The position numbers and the translations under genes were made by a program. Below the pieces are notes generated by a model. That model saw nothing but the letters and a program-made list of their open reading frames with translations. It was not told where the DNA came from and made no database searches. Source: JAAZBW01 sp035647855 (GTDB lineage: Bacteria > Actinomycetota > Actinomycetes > Actinomycetales > Actinomycetaceae). From it: a DNA stretch of 17,030 nt. The stretch covers positions 1 through 17,030 of the forward strand of contig DASRMP010000014.1 in assembly GCA_035647855.1 (NCBI GenBank). Direction: 5' to 3'. Positions 5,919 to 13,033 of this stretch are shown one piece after another. The first letter of the stretch is position 1. Every line of letters starts with the position of its first letter.

Positions 5919-6081
5919 CTTGGGTGTATCTCGTTGCTGAGGCCCCGGCCCGACAACCCCTCAACCACACCTGAACGGCCACTTCACAGCGTCCAGACTT
6001 AGCGCTGCCCGCGCATGCAGGCACCAGCGCATCGAGCCCGCTCGCTGCCGCTTCATCCGGCCCACCGTCGCCCCAGTACGA

Positions 6082-6114
6082 CACAGCCCCGCACCATCAT
6101 GATGCGGGGCTGTG
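6082..6114 (-). terminator. hairpin terminator of the secreted repeat protein gene
   Basis: CACAGCCCCGCA (6082-6093) and TGCGGGGCTGTG (6103-6114) form a perfect 12-bp GC-rich stem with a 9-base loop, 17 bases past the stop of the minus-strand gene at 6132. There is no long T-run, which is common for actinobacterial terminators. Confidence 0.75.
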
Positions 6115-6131
6115 ACTTCCGTGCGGGATGC

Positions 6132-7220
6132 CTAGCGGACGAACGTGAACGTCTGCTTCCCGTTGGCCCAGTTGTTCGAGTTCGGCTGAAGAACCGTGAA
6201 CGACTGCTGCTGACGCGCGCCGTCGTTGACGATTGCGAACGAGTACGTGCCGGGCAGCATGTAGGTGCCTTCCGCGCCGAAGTTGTACCACTTCGTCGCG
6301 TAGTAGGACGACGATGCGGGAACGACAGCGTCACCACCGTCAACGGTCAGAGCTGTGTTCACCAGTGCCAACTGGAACCAGACAGTAGCGCCCGACCCAC
6401 TGATCGTGACGTTCTTCTGCTGGCGCGTACCGTTGTAGGTTGCCGCAAAGGGGTAGGTGCCCGGCAGCATCTCGGCCACGACCGTGTTCCTGTTGTTCGT
6501 GTTCACGGTGGTGATCTCATGCCAGCCCCCCGCGTAGTACGAGGCCGAGCCGTCTGCAGGAATGCTGAGGCTAGGGCCTCCTTGCCCCTGCAACACCACG
6601 CCCACCCGCGTCGTCTTGAATCCGACGGTCTGCATAGCATTTGCCTTGTTATTCGGGTTCTTCGGCAGCACTGTGTACTGCACCTGCTGACGGGTGCCGT
6701 TGTACGTCGCCGCGAAGGAGTACGTACCGGCGAGCATCTCGACACCCTTGCTGTTGTCGATCGAGTGCCAGCTGCCGGCGTAGTACGACGCTGCGCCTTC
6801 GAGGGGCTGGCCGTACGAGTCGCGGATATCGACCTTCACGTTTGCCGCCTGGAAGTAGACATACTGGCCGTTCCTGGTGACGGTCGCTGTCTTCTGTTCG
6901 CGGGTGCCGTTGTAGGACACTGCGAAGGTGTAAGTGCCCGGTGCGAGTTCAGCCTGGGCGATTCGCCTGTTGTTGACGTTGGTGCCGTCGATGTCGTGCC
7001 AGCCATTCTCGTAGTACGACACATCACCGTTGCGCAGGTCGAGCGCCCCGTTGGTGCTGCCCTGCAGCATGATGTTCACTTTGACCGCGGTGTCATCGGC
7101 CACAGCGGCGCCCGCACCTCCGGCGATTCCGCCAGCGGCGAGGACGGCGGATGCGACAGTCATCGCAAGCGCGCGCAACGGCGTGCGCTTCTTGGCGCGT
7201 CGCCGAGTCTGGATATGCAT
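6132..7220 (-). CDS. secreted protein of four tandem SYY...PGTYxFAxxYNGTRQQ repeats (362 aa)
   Basis: The ATG at 7220 has GGGGAG 5 bases upstream. A basic N-terminus (RRRAKKR) and hydrophobic stretch end at AVA-DD (residues 39-43), a typical type I signal peptidase site. The mature part is four repeats of about 77-82 residues, with SYY at 68, 145, 227 and 305. Each runs G-x-x-SYY-x-x-x-W, then (M/L)-(L/A)-x-GTY-x-FA-x-x-YNGTRQQ and a valine-rich strand, the pattern of small beta-sandwich domains. There is no LPXTG signal, no membrane anchor and no SLH or LysM domain, so it should be released or bound non-covalently. It is a single gene with its own terminator. Such repeats occur in larger actinobacterial surface proteins, but I know of no assigned function; adhesion or matrix binding is only a guess. 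Confidence 0.85.
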   Translation of the reverse strand: MHIQTRRRAKKRTPLRALAMTVASAVLAAGGIAGGAGAAVADDTAVKVNIMLQGSTNGALDLRNGDVSYYENGWHDIDGTNVNNRRIAQAELAPGTYTFAVSYNGTREQKTATVTRNGQYVYFQAANVKVDIRDSYGQPLEGAASYYAGSWHSIDNSKGVEMLAGTYSFAATYNGTRQQVQYTVLPKNPNNKANAMQTVGFKTTRVGVVLQGQGGPSLSIPADGSASYYAGGWHEITTVNTNNRNTVVAEMLPGTYPFAATYNGTRQQKNVTISGSGATVWFQLALVNTALTVDGGDAVVPASSSYYATKWYNFGAEGTYMLPGTYSFAIVNDGARQQQSFTVLQPNSNNWANGKQTFTFVR

Positions 7221-7615
7221 GATTGCTCCCCAAATCAGGTTGTATAAGGTTGTATAAGAAGGGAGTCAGATCAAGGCGAGATCGCCCGGTGCCCCCCGCG
7301 ACTCAGGGTAGCATAGTTCATCGCGCGTCTAACGCATCTCGGCGTCAACGGTACTCTGGCGACCGCGATCATCCCGCGGCGCCGCCTCCGAAACGCCAGG
7401 ATCGTTTGGCTCTCGGCCCTACTCGCGACAATGTTGCCGCAGACACCGCGGACAAGCACTCGTTCTCCCGCCGGGCAGAATCTCCCCGCCAAATGGTCAC
7501 AGATTCCGCACAGCAACATGCACAGGCCGACGCACCGCGCGGTGGCCATGACGTGAGACGACGATGGTGTGCGACTTGCCCGCGTCGAGTTTCCAGTTCA
7601 CGTGCTGTGGAGCAC
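7221..7615. other. upstream region of the secreted repeat protein, no gene seen
   Basis: Bases 7221-7300 hold the ribosome site and the duplicated TTATACAACC promoter-like motif. The remainder, 7300-7615, has open frames on both strands, but their products are rich in R, S, P and C with no recognisable pattern. The minus-strand frame around 7497-7612 (SAPQHVNWKLDAGKSHTIVV) looks coding and may continue the remnant at 7616-7792 after a frameshift. Confidence 0.45.
7239..7258 (-). promoter_or_regulatory. perfect 10-bp direct repeat with -10-like TATACA boxes
   Basis: GGTTGTATAA occurs twice in tandem, reading TTATACAACC twice on the minus strand and giving two TATACA hexamers 10 bases apart. 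They lie 21 and 31 bases upstream of the secreted-protein ATG. TGACTC about 16 bases upstream of the nearer box is a possible -35. It may be a doubled -10 region or two in-phase binding sites for a regulator. Confidence 0.4.
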
Positions 7616-7792
7616 TCACCCATCCACGGTCCACGCGCCGGATTCGGAGTTGGTGAACACGCCGGGACCGTTGTCGTCGGACTCCTCGGCGTTCGCGGGC
7701 GGCGCCAGGACGGAGATGTCGTCGAAGCGGCGGCAGGCCTTGTTGGAACCCACTTTCCTCCAGTTGTACCGGGCGTAAACCTCGCGAAGCAC
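7616..7792 (-). pseudogene. coding-like remnant downstream of the symporter gene
   Basis: A GTG-started frame of 58 codons reads VLREVYARYNWRKVGSNKAC, RRFDDISVLAPPANAEESDD and NGPGVFTNSESGAWTVDG. Nearly every codon ends in G or C, as in the real genes nearby. The residues look like part of an extracellular or carbohydrate-active protein, but I recognise no family. After the TGA another frame continues plausibly (HVNWKLDAGKSHTIVVSRHG), so the piece is probably a decayed 3' part of a larger gene. It begins 35 bases after the symporter stop and could instead be a small operon member. Confidence 0.35.
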
Positions 7793-7827
7793 CGCTGTCC
7801 GGCGGCGGACGGTGCGGGCACTGGCCG

Positions 7828-9153
7828 TCAGTCTCTCCCGGCGTCGGGGAGACGAATGAAACGGGAGAGGACCGCACCGAGCGCCGCGATGAAGAACGGG
7901 ATCACCGCAACGAGGAAGCGGAAGGCGGCGCCGGGGTCGTCGCCGGGAGAGTTCTGGTTCTCGTAGCCGTACAGCACCGAGAGGAGCCAGAAGGCCACGC
8001 CCGTCAGTGCACCCGTGAGCCGGCCGAAGATACCGAACGCGGCGAGGAAGATCCCCTCGCGGTGTACTCCGTGGCGGCGGGAGTCCTCGTCCAGGATGCG
8101 GGCCTGGACGAGGTCATTGGTTACGAGTAGCGCCGACCAGCCCACCGCGATGATCAGCCCCGCGAGCACGGCGTGGGCCAGTGTCTGCGCGAAGTAGAGC
8201 GGGATGAATCCGAGCGCCAGGAACGCAAAGCCGAGGCGCCACACGAACGGTGCACCCCTGGCCGGCACCACCCGCGCCCACACCGCGATGCACAGAATCG
8301 CGAACGCGATCACCACGCCCATGATCGTGAACGTGTTCGCCACCGCGATCCCGAGCGAGTACTTCACGTACAACTGCATCCCCGCCAGCACGAGCCCTAG
8401 CGGCACCAGGTAGCACGCCGAGGCCACGCCCACCTGCCAGAACGTCTTGGTGGTGGCTATATCGAGGATGGAGCGGAAGAAGCCCTTCTGCTTCTCGGTG
8501 ATCGGCGGCGGGTTCTCCCGCACCGAGAACGCCATGAAATACAGGACCGCCGCCGCCACGGCCGCGTAGATGGCAGCCGTAATGGTGAAGCCCTCGGTAG
8601 TGGTCTCCGTGCCGAACACCTGGGTGGTGAGCACCGGCGTGACGGCGAGGCTGATCACCAGGGCAAGGAGCTGGAAAGTCTGGCGCAGCGCGTTCGCCTT
8701 GGCGCGGCGCTGCTCGTCCGTGAAGAGTTCCGGGAGCAGCGAGCCGTAGTTCGCCGAGACCATCGAGTCCGCCGCCTCCGTGAGGATCGCGAACACCGCG
8801 AACCAGGCGACCATGCCGGCGCCCTCCAGAGCGCTCGGAGCCCCGAAGAACGCCACGAACGCCGCGGCGAGGATCGTGATCCCTGCCACCAGCCACGGCT
8901 TCCGCCGCCCGAACCTGGTGTTGGTGCGGTCGGAGAGGTGGCCGAGGATCGGGTTGTCGATGGCGTCGATGACGCCGTAGATCAGCATGACGATGGCGTA
9001 GGCGCCGGTGTCGAGGCCCTGGATGTCGATCCAGTACAGCGCCACGGAGCCGCGCACCATGTTGATCGGCAACGACATGCCGAACATGCCGATCGAGTAG
9101 CGCCACACCGGGGTCGGTTTGGTGGCGCCGTCGCCGTGCGAGACCTCGGTCAT
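7828..9153 (-). CDS. GPH-family (MFS) sugar:cation symporter (441 aa)
   Basis: The protein has about 12 hydrophobic segments and the glycoside-pentoside-hexuronide signature: DAIDNPILGHLSDRT followed by RFGRRKPW after the second helix. This places it with MelB/XylP-type symporters, which take up oligosaccharides or glycosides with Na+ or H+. Length and ends are normal for the family. The ATG at 9153 has GGAGGA 3 bases upstream. It starts 38 bases after the BY-kinase stop and is presumably the last gene of the SGNH-kinase-symporter operon. The substrate cannot be read from the sequence. A role in polymer export is possible from context, but that position is usually taken by Wzx/MOP flippases, which this protein does not resemble. 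Confidence 0.88.
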   Translation of the reverse strand: MTEVSHGDGATKPTPVWRYSIGMFGMSLPINMVRGSVALYWIDIQGLDTGAYAIVMLIYGVIDAIDNPILGHLSDRTNTRFGRRKPWLVAGITILAAAFVAFFGAPSALEGAGMVAWFAVFAILTEAADSMVSANYGSLLPELFTDEQRRAKANALRQTFQLLALVISLAVTPVLTTQVFGTETTTEGFTITAAIYAAVAAAVLYFMAFSVRENPPPITEKQKGFFRSILDIATTKTFWQVGVASACYLVPLGLVLAGMQLYVKYSLGIAVANTFTIMGVVIAFAILCIAVWARVVPARGAPFVWRLGFAFLALGFIPLYFAQTLAHAVLAGLIIAVGWSALLVTNDLVQARILDEDSRRHGVHREGIFLAAFGIFGRLTGALTGVAFWLLSVLYGYENQNSPGDDPGAAFRFLVAVIPFFIAALGAVLSRFIRLPDAGRD

Positions 9154-9162
9154 CGTTCCTCC

Positions 9163-9186
9163 GTATCGCGGTATCGCGGTATCGCG
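9163..9186. repeat. three perfect 8-bp tandem repeats before the symporter gene
   Basis: GTATCGCG occurs three times without change, directly upstream of the symporter's ribosome site, in the 38-base gap after the kinase gene. Copy-number changes here would alter the spacing between the two genes without touching the ribosome site. Confidence 0.9.
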
Positions 9187-9191
9187 GGAGG

Positions 9192-10733
9192 CTACCTCGC
9201 GGAATCGGCTGCGGCCGCAGTCCTAGCCTTGCGTTTGTACTCCTCGAGTCCCGGCGCTGCGCGCTGCAAGGCCGGCGTCTCGGCCAAGGCCGTGGTCTCG
9301 ACCCGAGCCGGACTTCCGACACTTGGCGGAGTCTCCCGCCTCCCCCTCGCAGGTGCGGCAGGGGCGTCATCCGCAGAACGGTCGCCCTCGGCGCGCGTGT
9401 TGTAGTACTGGCTGCGGTAGGCGGCGTCCTGCGCCGTGACCTTGTTCAGCACGATGCCCGCAACGTTGCTGTTCGCCACCTCCACGGCGTCGATGGCGGC
9501 GGCGAGCTGGTCTTCCTCCACCTCACCCGCGCCCGCGACGAGCAGGACGCCGTCGGTGGCACTGGCCAGGGTGGCCGTGTCGGTGACGGACACGAGCGGA
9601 GCGGAGTCGAGCAGCACGTAGTCGTACTCTTCGCGTGCCTGCCGCAGAACCTCGCGCATGGCCTTCGAACCGAGCAACTCCGAAGGGTTGGGCGGAACCT
9701 TGCCGGAGGCCAAGACATCCATGTCTCTTCGGACCGGCTGGATCACCTCACCGAGGAACGCCTGGCCGATCAGCACGGTGGTGAGTCCCACGGAGTTCTC
9801 GAGGTTGAGCTTCTTCGCGATCGTGGGGCGGCGCAGGTCCGCGTCGATGATGAGAACCCGTACGCCCGAGGCCGCGAGCGCGAGACCCAGATTGAGTGTG
9901 GTGGTGGTCTTTCCCTCACCGGAAACCGACGAGGAAATCGCGAAGACGCGGGACTCACCGTCCACGCCGAGGAAACGCAGTGCCGTCCGGAGCCGGCGGT
10001 AGTCCTCCGCCCGGGCCGACTGCGGATCCTCGATCATCGCGAGCGGATGCGCCGAGGTGTCAACGTCCTGCGAGACCGTCCCGATGACGGCGATGTCAGT
10101 GACGCTCTCGACGTCGCCCGCGTTGCGGATCCTGCGATCCAGGACGTGACGCAGCAACGCCTGACCGAAGCCGAGCATCGCCCCGAGAATCAGGCCGAGC
10201 GCGAGATTCCGGGTCACGTTCGGTGTGGTCGCCGATGTGGGGGCGACGGCGGGCGTGATGACGGTGGCCTCGACCACGGGCTCACCCACTTCGTCCCGTG
10301 GAGAGATCTCATCCACGGCGTCCACGAGGTTCTTGGCCACTCCGGCGGCAATCGCGGCCGCCCTCTCCGGATCGGTGTCCGATACGGAGATGCCGATGAT
10401 CGAGGTGCTGGAAGGCACGGTCACCGTCACACGCTCTGCAAGGCCCGCCGGAGTGGTCTCGAGGCCGAGCTCGCCTATTACAGGCTCCAGCACCACGGGC
10501 GACTGGGCGACCTCGGCGAACGAGTTCACCTGCCGCTCCGTGTACGTGGAACCCTGCGCCGCCTCACCGATGCTGTCGGCACTCCGAACGGCGAAGTACA
10601 GCCTGGTCGACGACGTGTACGTGGGTGTCGCCGCGAGCGACAGCCCGGCGCCGAGGCCGACGCCAACCAGCGTCACGGCAAGAATGCTCATCCAGAATTT
10701 ACGCAGTACGTAGAGATAATCAGTCAGTTCCAC
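9192..10733 (-). CDS. polysaccharide biosynthesis tyrosine autokinase (Wzz + BY-kinase, 513 aa)
   Basis: Such proteins control chain length and export of exopolysaccharide through an autophosphorylating bacterial tyrosine kinase at the membrane. Residues 1-200 form a Wzz-type domain between two membrane segments (about 14-35 and 176-195). The C-terminal part is the CpsD/CapB kinase: E-x-x-R-x-x-R oligomerisation motif (243-249), Walker A SGEGKTTTT (271-279), Walker A' LIIDADLRRP (294-303) and Walker B YVLLDSAP (372-379). The tail is long and Pro/Ala-rich with only a few tyrosines (YRSQYYN at 439-445, EEYK near the end). I chose the GTG at 10733, 8 bases after GGGGAGGGG; the ATG at 10781 lies before that site. 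The gene follows the SGNH-like gene by 82 bases and precedes the symporter by 38. Confidence 0.92.
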   Translation of the reverse strand: MELTDYLYVLRKFWMSILAVTLVGVGLGAGLSLAATPTYTSSTRLYFAVRSADSIGEAAQGSTYTERQVNSFAEVAQSPVVLEPVIGELGLETTPAGLAERVTVTVPSSTSIIGISVSDTDPERAAAIAAGVAKNLVDAVDEISPRDEVGEPVVEATVITPAVAPTSATTPNVTRNLALGLILGAMLGFGQALLRHVLDRRIRNAGDVESVTDIAVIGTVSQDVDTSAHPLAMIEDPQSARAEDYRRLRTALRFLGVDGESRVFAISSSVSGEGKTTTTLNLGLALAASGVRVLIIDADLRRPTIAKKLNLENSVGLTTVLIGQAFLGEVIQPVRRDMDVLASGKVPPNPSELLGSKAMREVLRQAREEYDYVLLDSAPLVSVTDTATLASATDGVLLVAGAGEVEEDQLAAAIDAVEVANSNVAGIVLNKVTAQDAAYRSQYYNTRAEGDRSADDAPAAPARGRRETPPSVGSPARVETTALAETPALQRAAPGLEEYKRKARTAAAADSAR

Positions 10734-10815
10734 AGATCGGGCCCCTCCCCATATGTCGCTCGGCCATGCGGTGGATCGCACCCGATGGTCCGCGCGAAGC
10801 TGACACTCTTAAGAA

Positions 10816-11586
10816 TCAATCGGTTCCTGCCGCGAATATCTCCGCCAGGGCGCTGTTGGCCTCGGGCGTGAGGTTGCCATCGGCGTACGATGCCGCGACT
10901 CCAACCACGTCAGTCGTATCCACGTACGTCACGCCGGTCTCTCCGGCGACCTCTCGCAGGGACTGGACGTGCATCATGAGCCAGTACGGCCACGGCGACT
11001 GCGCGCTCGCGGGAGTCGCAACGAGAATCTGGGCGTTCGGGACTGCGGCCTGGAGGTTCGTGAGCGTGGGGACGGCGAACTCCGGCAGAGCGAGATCGCC
11101 ATCGGCCTCTCCCCCGAACAGCACCACGATCTCCGGGTCAGAAGCGGCCACGCGCTCGATTTGGCCCCTGAAGTTGGTGCATGGCTCGGCCGCGCAACTC
11201 GCCGGGGCGGAGATGTAGCCCATGCCGTCCTCGGAGAGGTTCACCACATCCCAGCCGTGCTCGTCACGGAGAATCTGCGGCCATGCCGAATCCATGCTGT
11301 AGCGGTCACCGAGAACGGCCACGCGCGGACCGGCCGGTGCAGGGTCTTCTGCCGCCCCACCGGTCCCGGTCTGTGCCTCCGCGGGACTCAAGGACGCCTG
11401 GGAAGGGGCAGCGCCGTCCGCGGCAGCGCCGGCCGCGGCCGCACCGCTCGGACCAGTGGACTCGGAAGCCGCCGGGGCCGAGCGCGACTGCGCGAGCGCC
11501 GCGAACGCGAGTCCGAATGCCACGACCGCAAGCAGCGCGATGGCCACCAGCCGCCAAACGGCGGAAACCGGGCGCAATCCCGGCAT
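10816..11586 (-). CDS. exported SGNH-hydrolase-like protein with altered catalytic residues (256 aa)
   Basis: An N-terminal membrane anchor or signal (residues 12-33) is followed by an Ala/Pro/Ser linker to about 87 and an SGNH-like domain. The domain follows exported actinobacterial SGNH esterases block by block: VAVLGDRYS, GWDVVNLSEDGMGY, C131...C136, DPEIVVLFGGEAD and, near the end, DGNLTPEANSAL. Active members have GDS(Y/L), GGRND and DG(V/I)HP. Here Ser is Arg95, Asn is Asp162 or missing, and the last-block His is Leu239, so the usual Ser-His-Asp chemistry should be absent. The ATG at 11586 has AGGGAAG 5 bases upstream. It is first in the operon with the BY-kinase and may be a binding or scaffold protein for an O-acylated polymer. 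The fold is assigned by motif only. Confidence 0.8.
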   Translation of the reverse strand: MPGLRPVSAVWRLVAIALLAVVAFGLAFAALAQSRSAPAASESTGPSGAAAAGAAADGAAPSQASLSPAEAQTGTGGAAEDPAPAGPRVAVLGDRYSMDSAWPQILRDEHGWDVVNLSEDGMGYISAPASCAAEPCTNFRGQIERVAASDPEIVVLFGGEADGDLALPEFAVPTLTNLQAAVPNAQILVATPASAQSPWPYWLMMHVQSLREVAGETGVTYVDTTDVVGVAASYADGNLTPEANSALAEIFAAGTD

Positions 11587-11641
11587 GGCATCTTCCCTTC
11601 GCGTCAGTAGGTGTCAGTTCGTTGGAAACTGGGCCAGATAT

Positions 11642-11669
11642 CGCTGATCCTGTTGGGACTTTATCAGCG
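11642..11669. promoter_or_regulatory. inverted repeat between divergent envelope operons
   Basis: CGCTGAT (11642-11648) and ATCAGCG (11663-11669) are perfect 7-base arms with a 14-base spacer, in the 204-base region separating the minus-strand SGNH-kinase-symporter operon from the plus-strand FemAB-like genes. It is a candidate operator or promoter region for either direction. No clean -35/-10 pair is evident. Confidence 0.35.
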
Positions 11670-11790
11670 GATGAGCCGGACAAAACCGCGGGTTTCCATC
11701 GGATGCGTCACACCGAGCAAACCAAGCGAAGCGGCACAGCTCGCCTTATGGTGGGCTACCACGCCAGGTGTTCGTCCAGAGAGGGTAACC

Positions 11791-12921
11791 GTGACGCTTC
11801 GGAGTAGCTTTCTGTCCCCGCATGATCGCCGTTGGGCCGAGGTGCTCGCGCGCATCCCCCACGACATCTACCAAATGCCGCGCGTGGTGGAAATGGAAGG
11901 CCGGTACGGCAAGGATGGCGAGCCGGTGGCGTACGTCGTCGAGGACGAGGGCGCGGTCATGCTCATGCCGATGTATCGCAGGGCGATTCCCGGCGCGCGT
12001 GACGGACTGCATGACATGGTGGGCCCCCGGGCCTTCTCCGGCCCCGTGTACGGCGGTCCGGGTTCGCAGTCCGAGGCGTTCATGGATCGAGCTGCCGAGG
12101 CATTCCGGCGGGACCTGCGGGAGGCAGGCTGCGTCAGCGCGTACATCCGGCTCCATCCGCTGCTCTCCCCGCCGGCGGAGGTGCTCGCCCGCCACGGCGC
12201 GGTGGTACACCATGTGGACTCGGTGAGCGTGGACCTGACCCTCAGCGAGGAACAACTCTGGCGGCAGACGCGCTCCAACCACCGCCGGGACATCCGCAAA
12301 GCTGAGAAGAACGGCTACACCGTCCATTTCGACCGCCAGTGGGAACGCCTGGACGAGTTCGCCGAGGCGTACGACCAGTCCATGAGCCGCCTCGATGCGG
12401 AGGACCACTGGCGCACGGACCGCAACTACTTCCACGATCTGCTGGAAGCACTCGGAGAGAACGGTCACCTGGTTGTCGCCGAGCACGATGGCAAGTTGGC
12501 GGCGGGCGCAATCATCGGCGAGACCGGAGACCTGGTGGACTACCACTCCGCCGGCACAATGACCAGCCACGTCAGCGCGTCCCCGACCAAGCTGATCATC
12601 CACTTCGTCACCCTTTGGGCGCGCGATCGCGGCAGGAAGACTCTGCACCTCGGCTCAACGGTGCGCCTGGACGATTCACTGATGCACTTCAAGCTCGGAT
12701 TCTCTCCTGACAGGCACCCGTTCAACTCCTGGCGAGTCATCGCGGACCAGGACGCGTATGACGAACTCGTTGCCGCAAGCACAAACGCGAGCGACGCCGT
12801 CGGGGACGAGACCGGCAGGGACGGGACCGTCGGGGACGAGACCGGCAGGGACGGGACCGGCGGGGACGGCGGGTTCTTCCCGGAGTACCGGCGACCCGCA
12901 CGGGATCTGCGCGCCCACTGA
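11791..12921 (+). CDS. FemAB/BioF2-type GNAT acyl- or aminoacyltransferase, copy 1 (376 aa)
   Basis: The protein has the double-GNAT layout of FemX/FemAB and the BioF2-like (Acetyltransf_6) family. The second half carries the landmark basic helix SNHRRDIRKAEKNGYTVHF, YFHDLLEAL, then HLVVAEHDGKLAAGAII and a final HLGSTVRL...FKLGFSP region. FemAB proteins add amino acids from aminoacyl-tRNA to lipid II; BioF2-like relatives acetylate or acylate small molecules or sugars. The exact donor and acceptor cannot be read here. I chose the GTG at 11791, 5 bases after GAGAGGG; the long upstream frame lacks conservation features. A perfect 30-bp duplication adds GDETGRDGTV before the conserved C-terminal FFPEYRRP, which is shared with the next gene. 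Confidence 0.82.
   Translation: MTLRSSFLSPHDRRWAEVLARIPHDIYQMPRVVEMEGRYGKDGEPVAYVVEDEGAVMLMPMYRRAIPGARDGLHDMVGPRAFSGPVYGGPGSQSEAFMDRAAEAFRRDLREAGCVSAYIRLHPLLSPPAEVLARHGAVVHHVDSVSVDLTLSEEQLWRQTRSNHRRDIRKAEKNGYTVHFDRQWERLDEFAEAYDQSMSRLDAEDHWRTDRNYFHDLLEALGENGHLVVAEHDGKLAAGAIIGETGDLVDYHSAGTMTSHVSASPTKLIIHFVTLWARDRGRKTLHLGSTVRLDDSLMHFKLGFSPDRHPFNSWRVIADQDAYDELVAASTNASDAVGDETGRDGTVGDETGRDGTGGDGGFFPEYRRPARDLRAH
12799..12858 (+). repeat. 30-bp perfect tandem duplication in the first FemAB-like gene
   Basis: The unit GTCGGGGACGAGACCGGCAG plus ten more bases occurs twice, 12799-12828 and 12829-12858, followed by a partial third start. It is in frame and encodes a Gly/Asp-rich linker ahead of the conserved FFPEYRRP ending. 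Confidence 0.95.
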
Positions 12922-12964
12922 CTGGCTGGCGCGCCCTGCTCATCGCTTGTATGGTCGTTGACCA

Positions 12965-12987
12965 AGCCCTCGGCCGCACCGAGGGCT
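12965..12987 (+). terminator. hairpin between the two FemAB-like genes
   Basis: AGCCCTCGG (12965-12973) and CCGAGGGCT (12979-12987) make a perfect 9-bp stem with a 5-base loop, 43 bases after the first FemAB-like stop. There is no T-run. It may terminate the first gene or reduce transcription of the second. Confidence 0.6.
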
Positions 12988-13033
12988 AGCCCGACGCGCC
13001 GAGCTGGGAGGACCGGGTCTGCCGAGGATCATC

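Noticed and set aside
6015..7247. 410-codon plus-strand open frame opposite the secreted repeat protein
   Set aside because: It is rich in R, V, C and H and repeats with the period of the opposite gene. The minus-strand frame has a signal peptide, ribosome site, repeats and terminator.
8114..9370. 418-codon minus-strand frame overlapping the symporter and kinase
   Set aside because: It is a GC-rich shadow frame (G/R/H-rich) that contradicts the strong GPH-symporter and BY-kinase frames.
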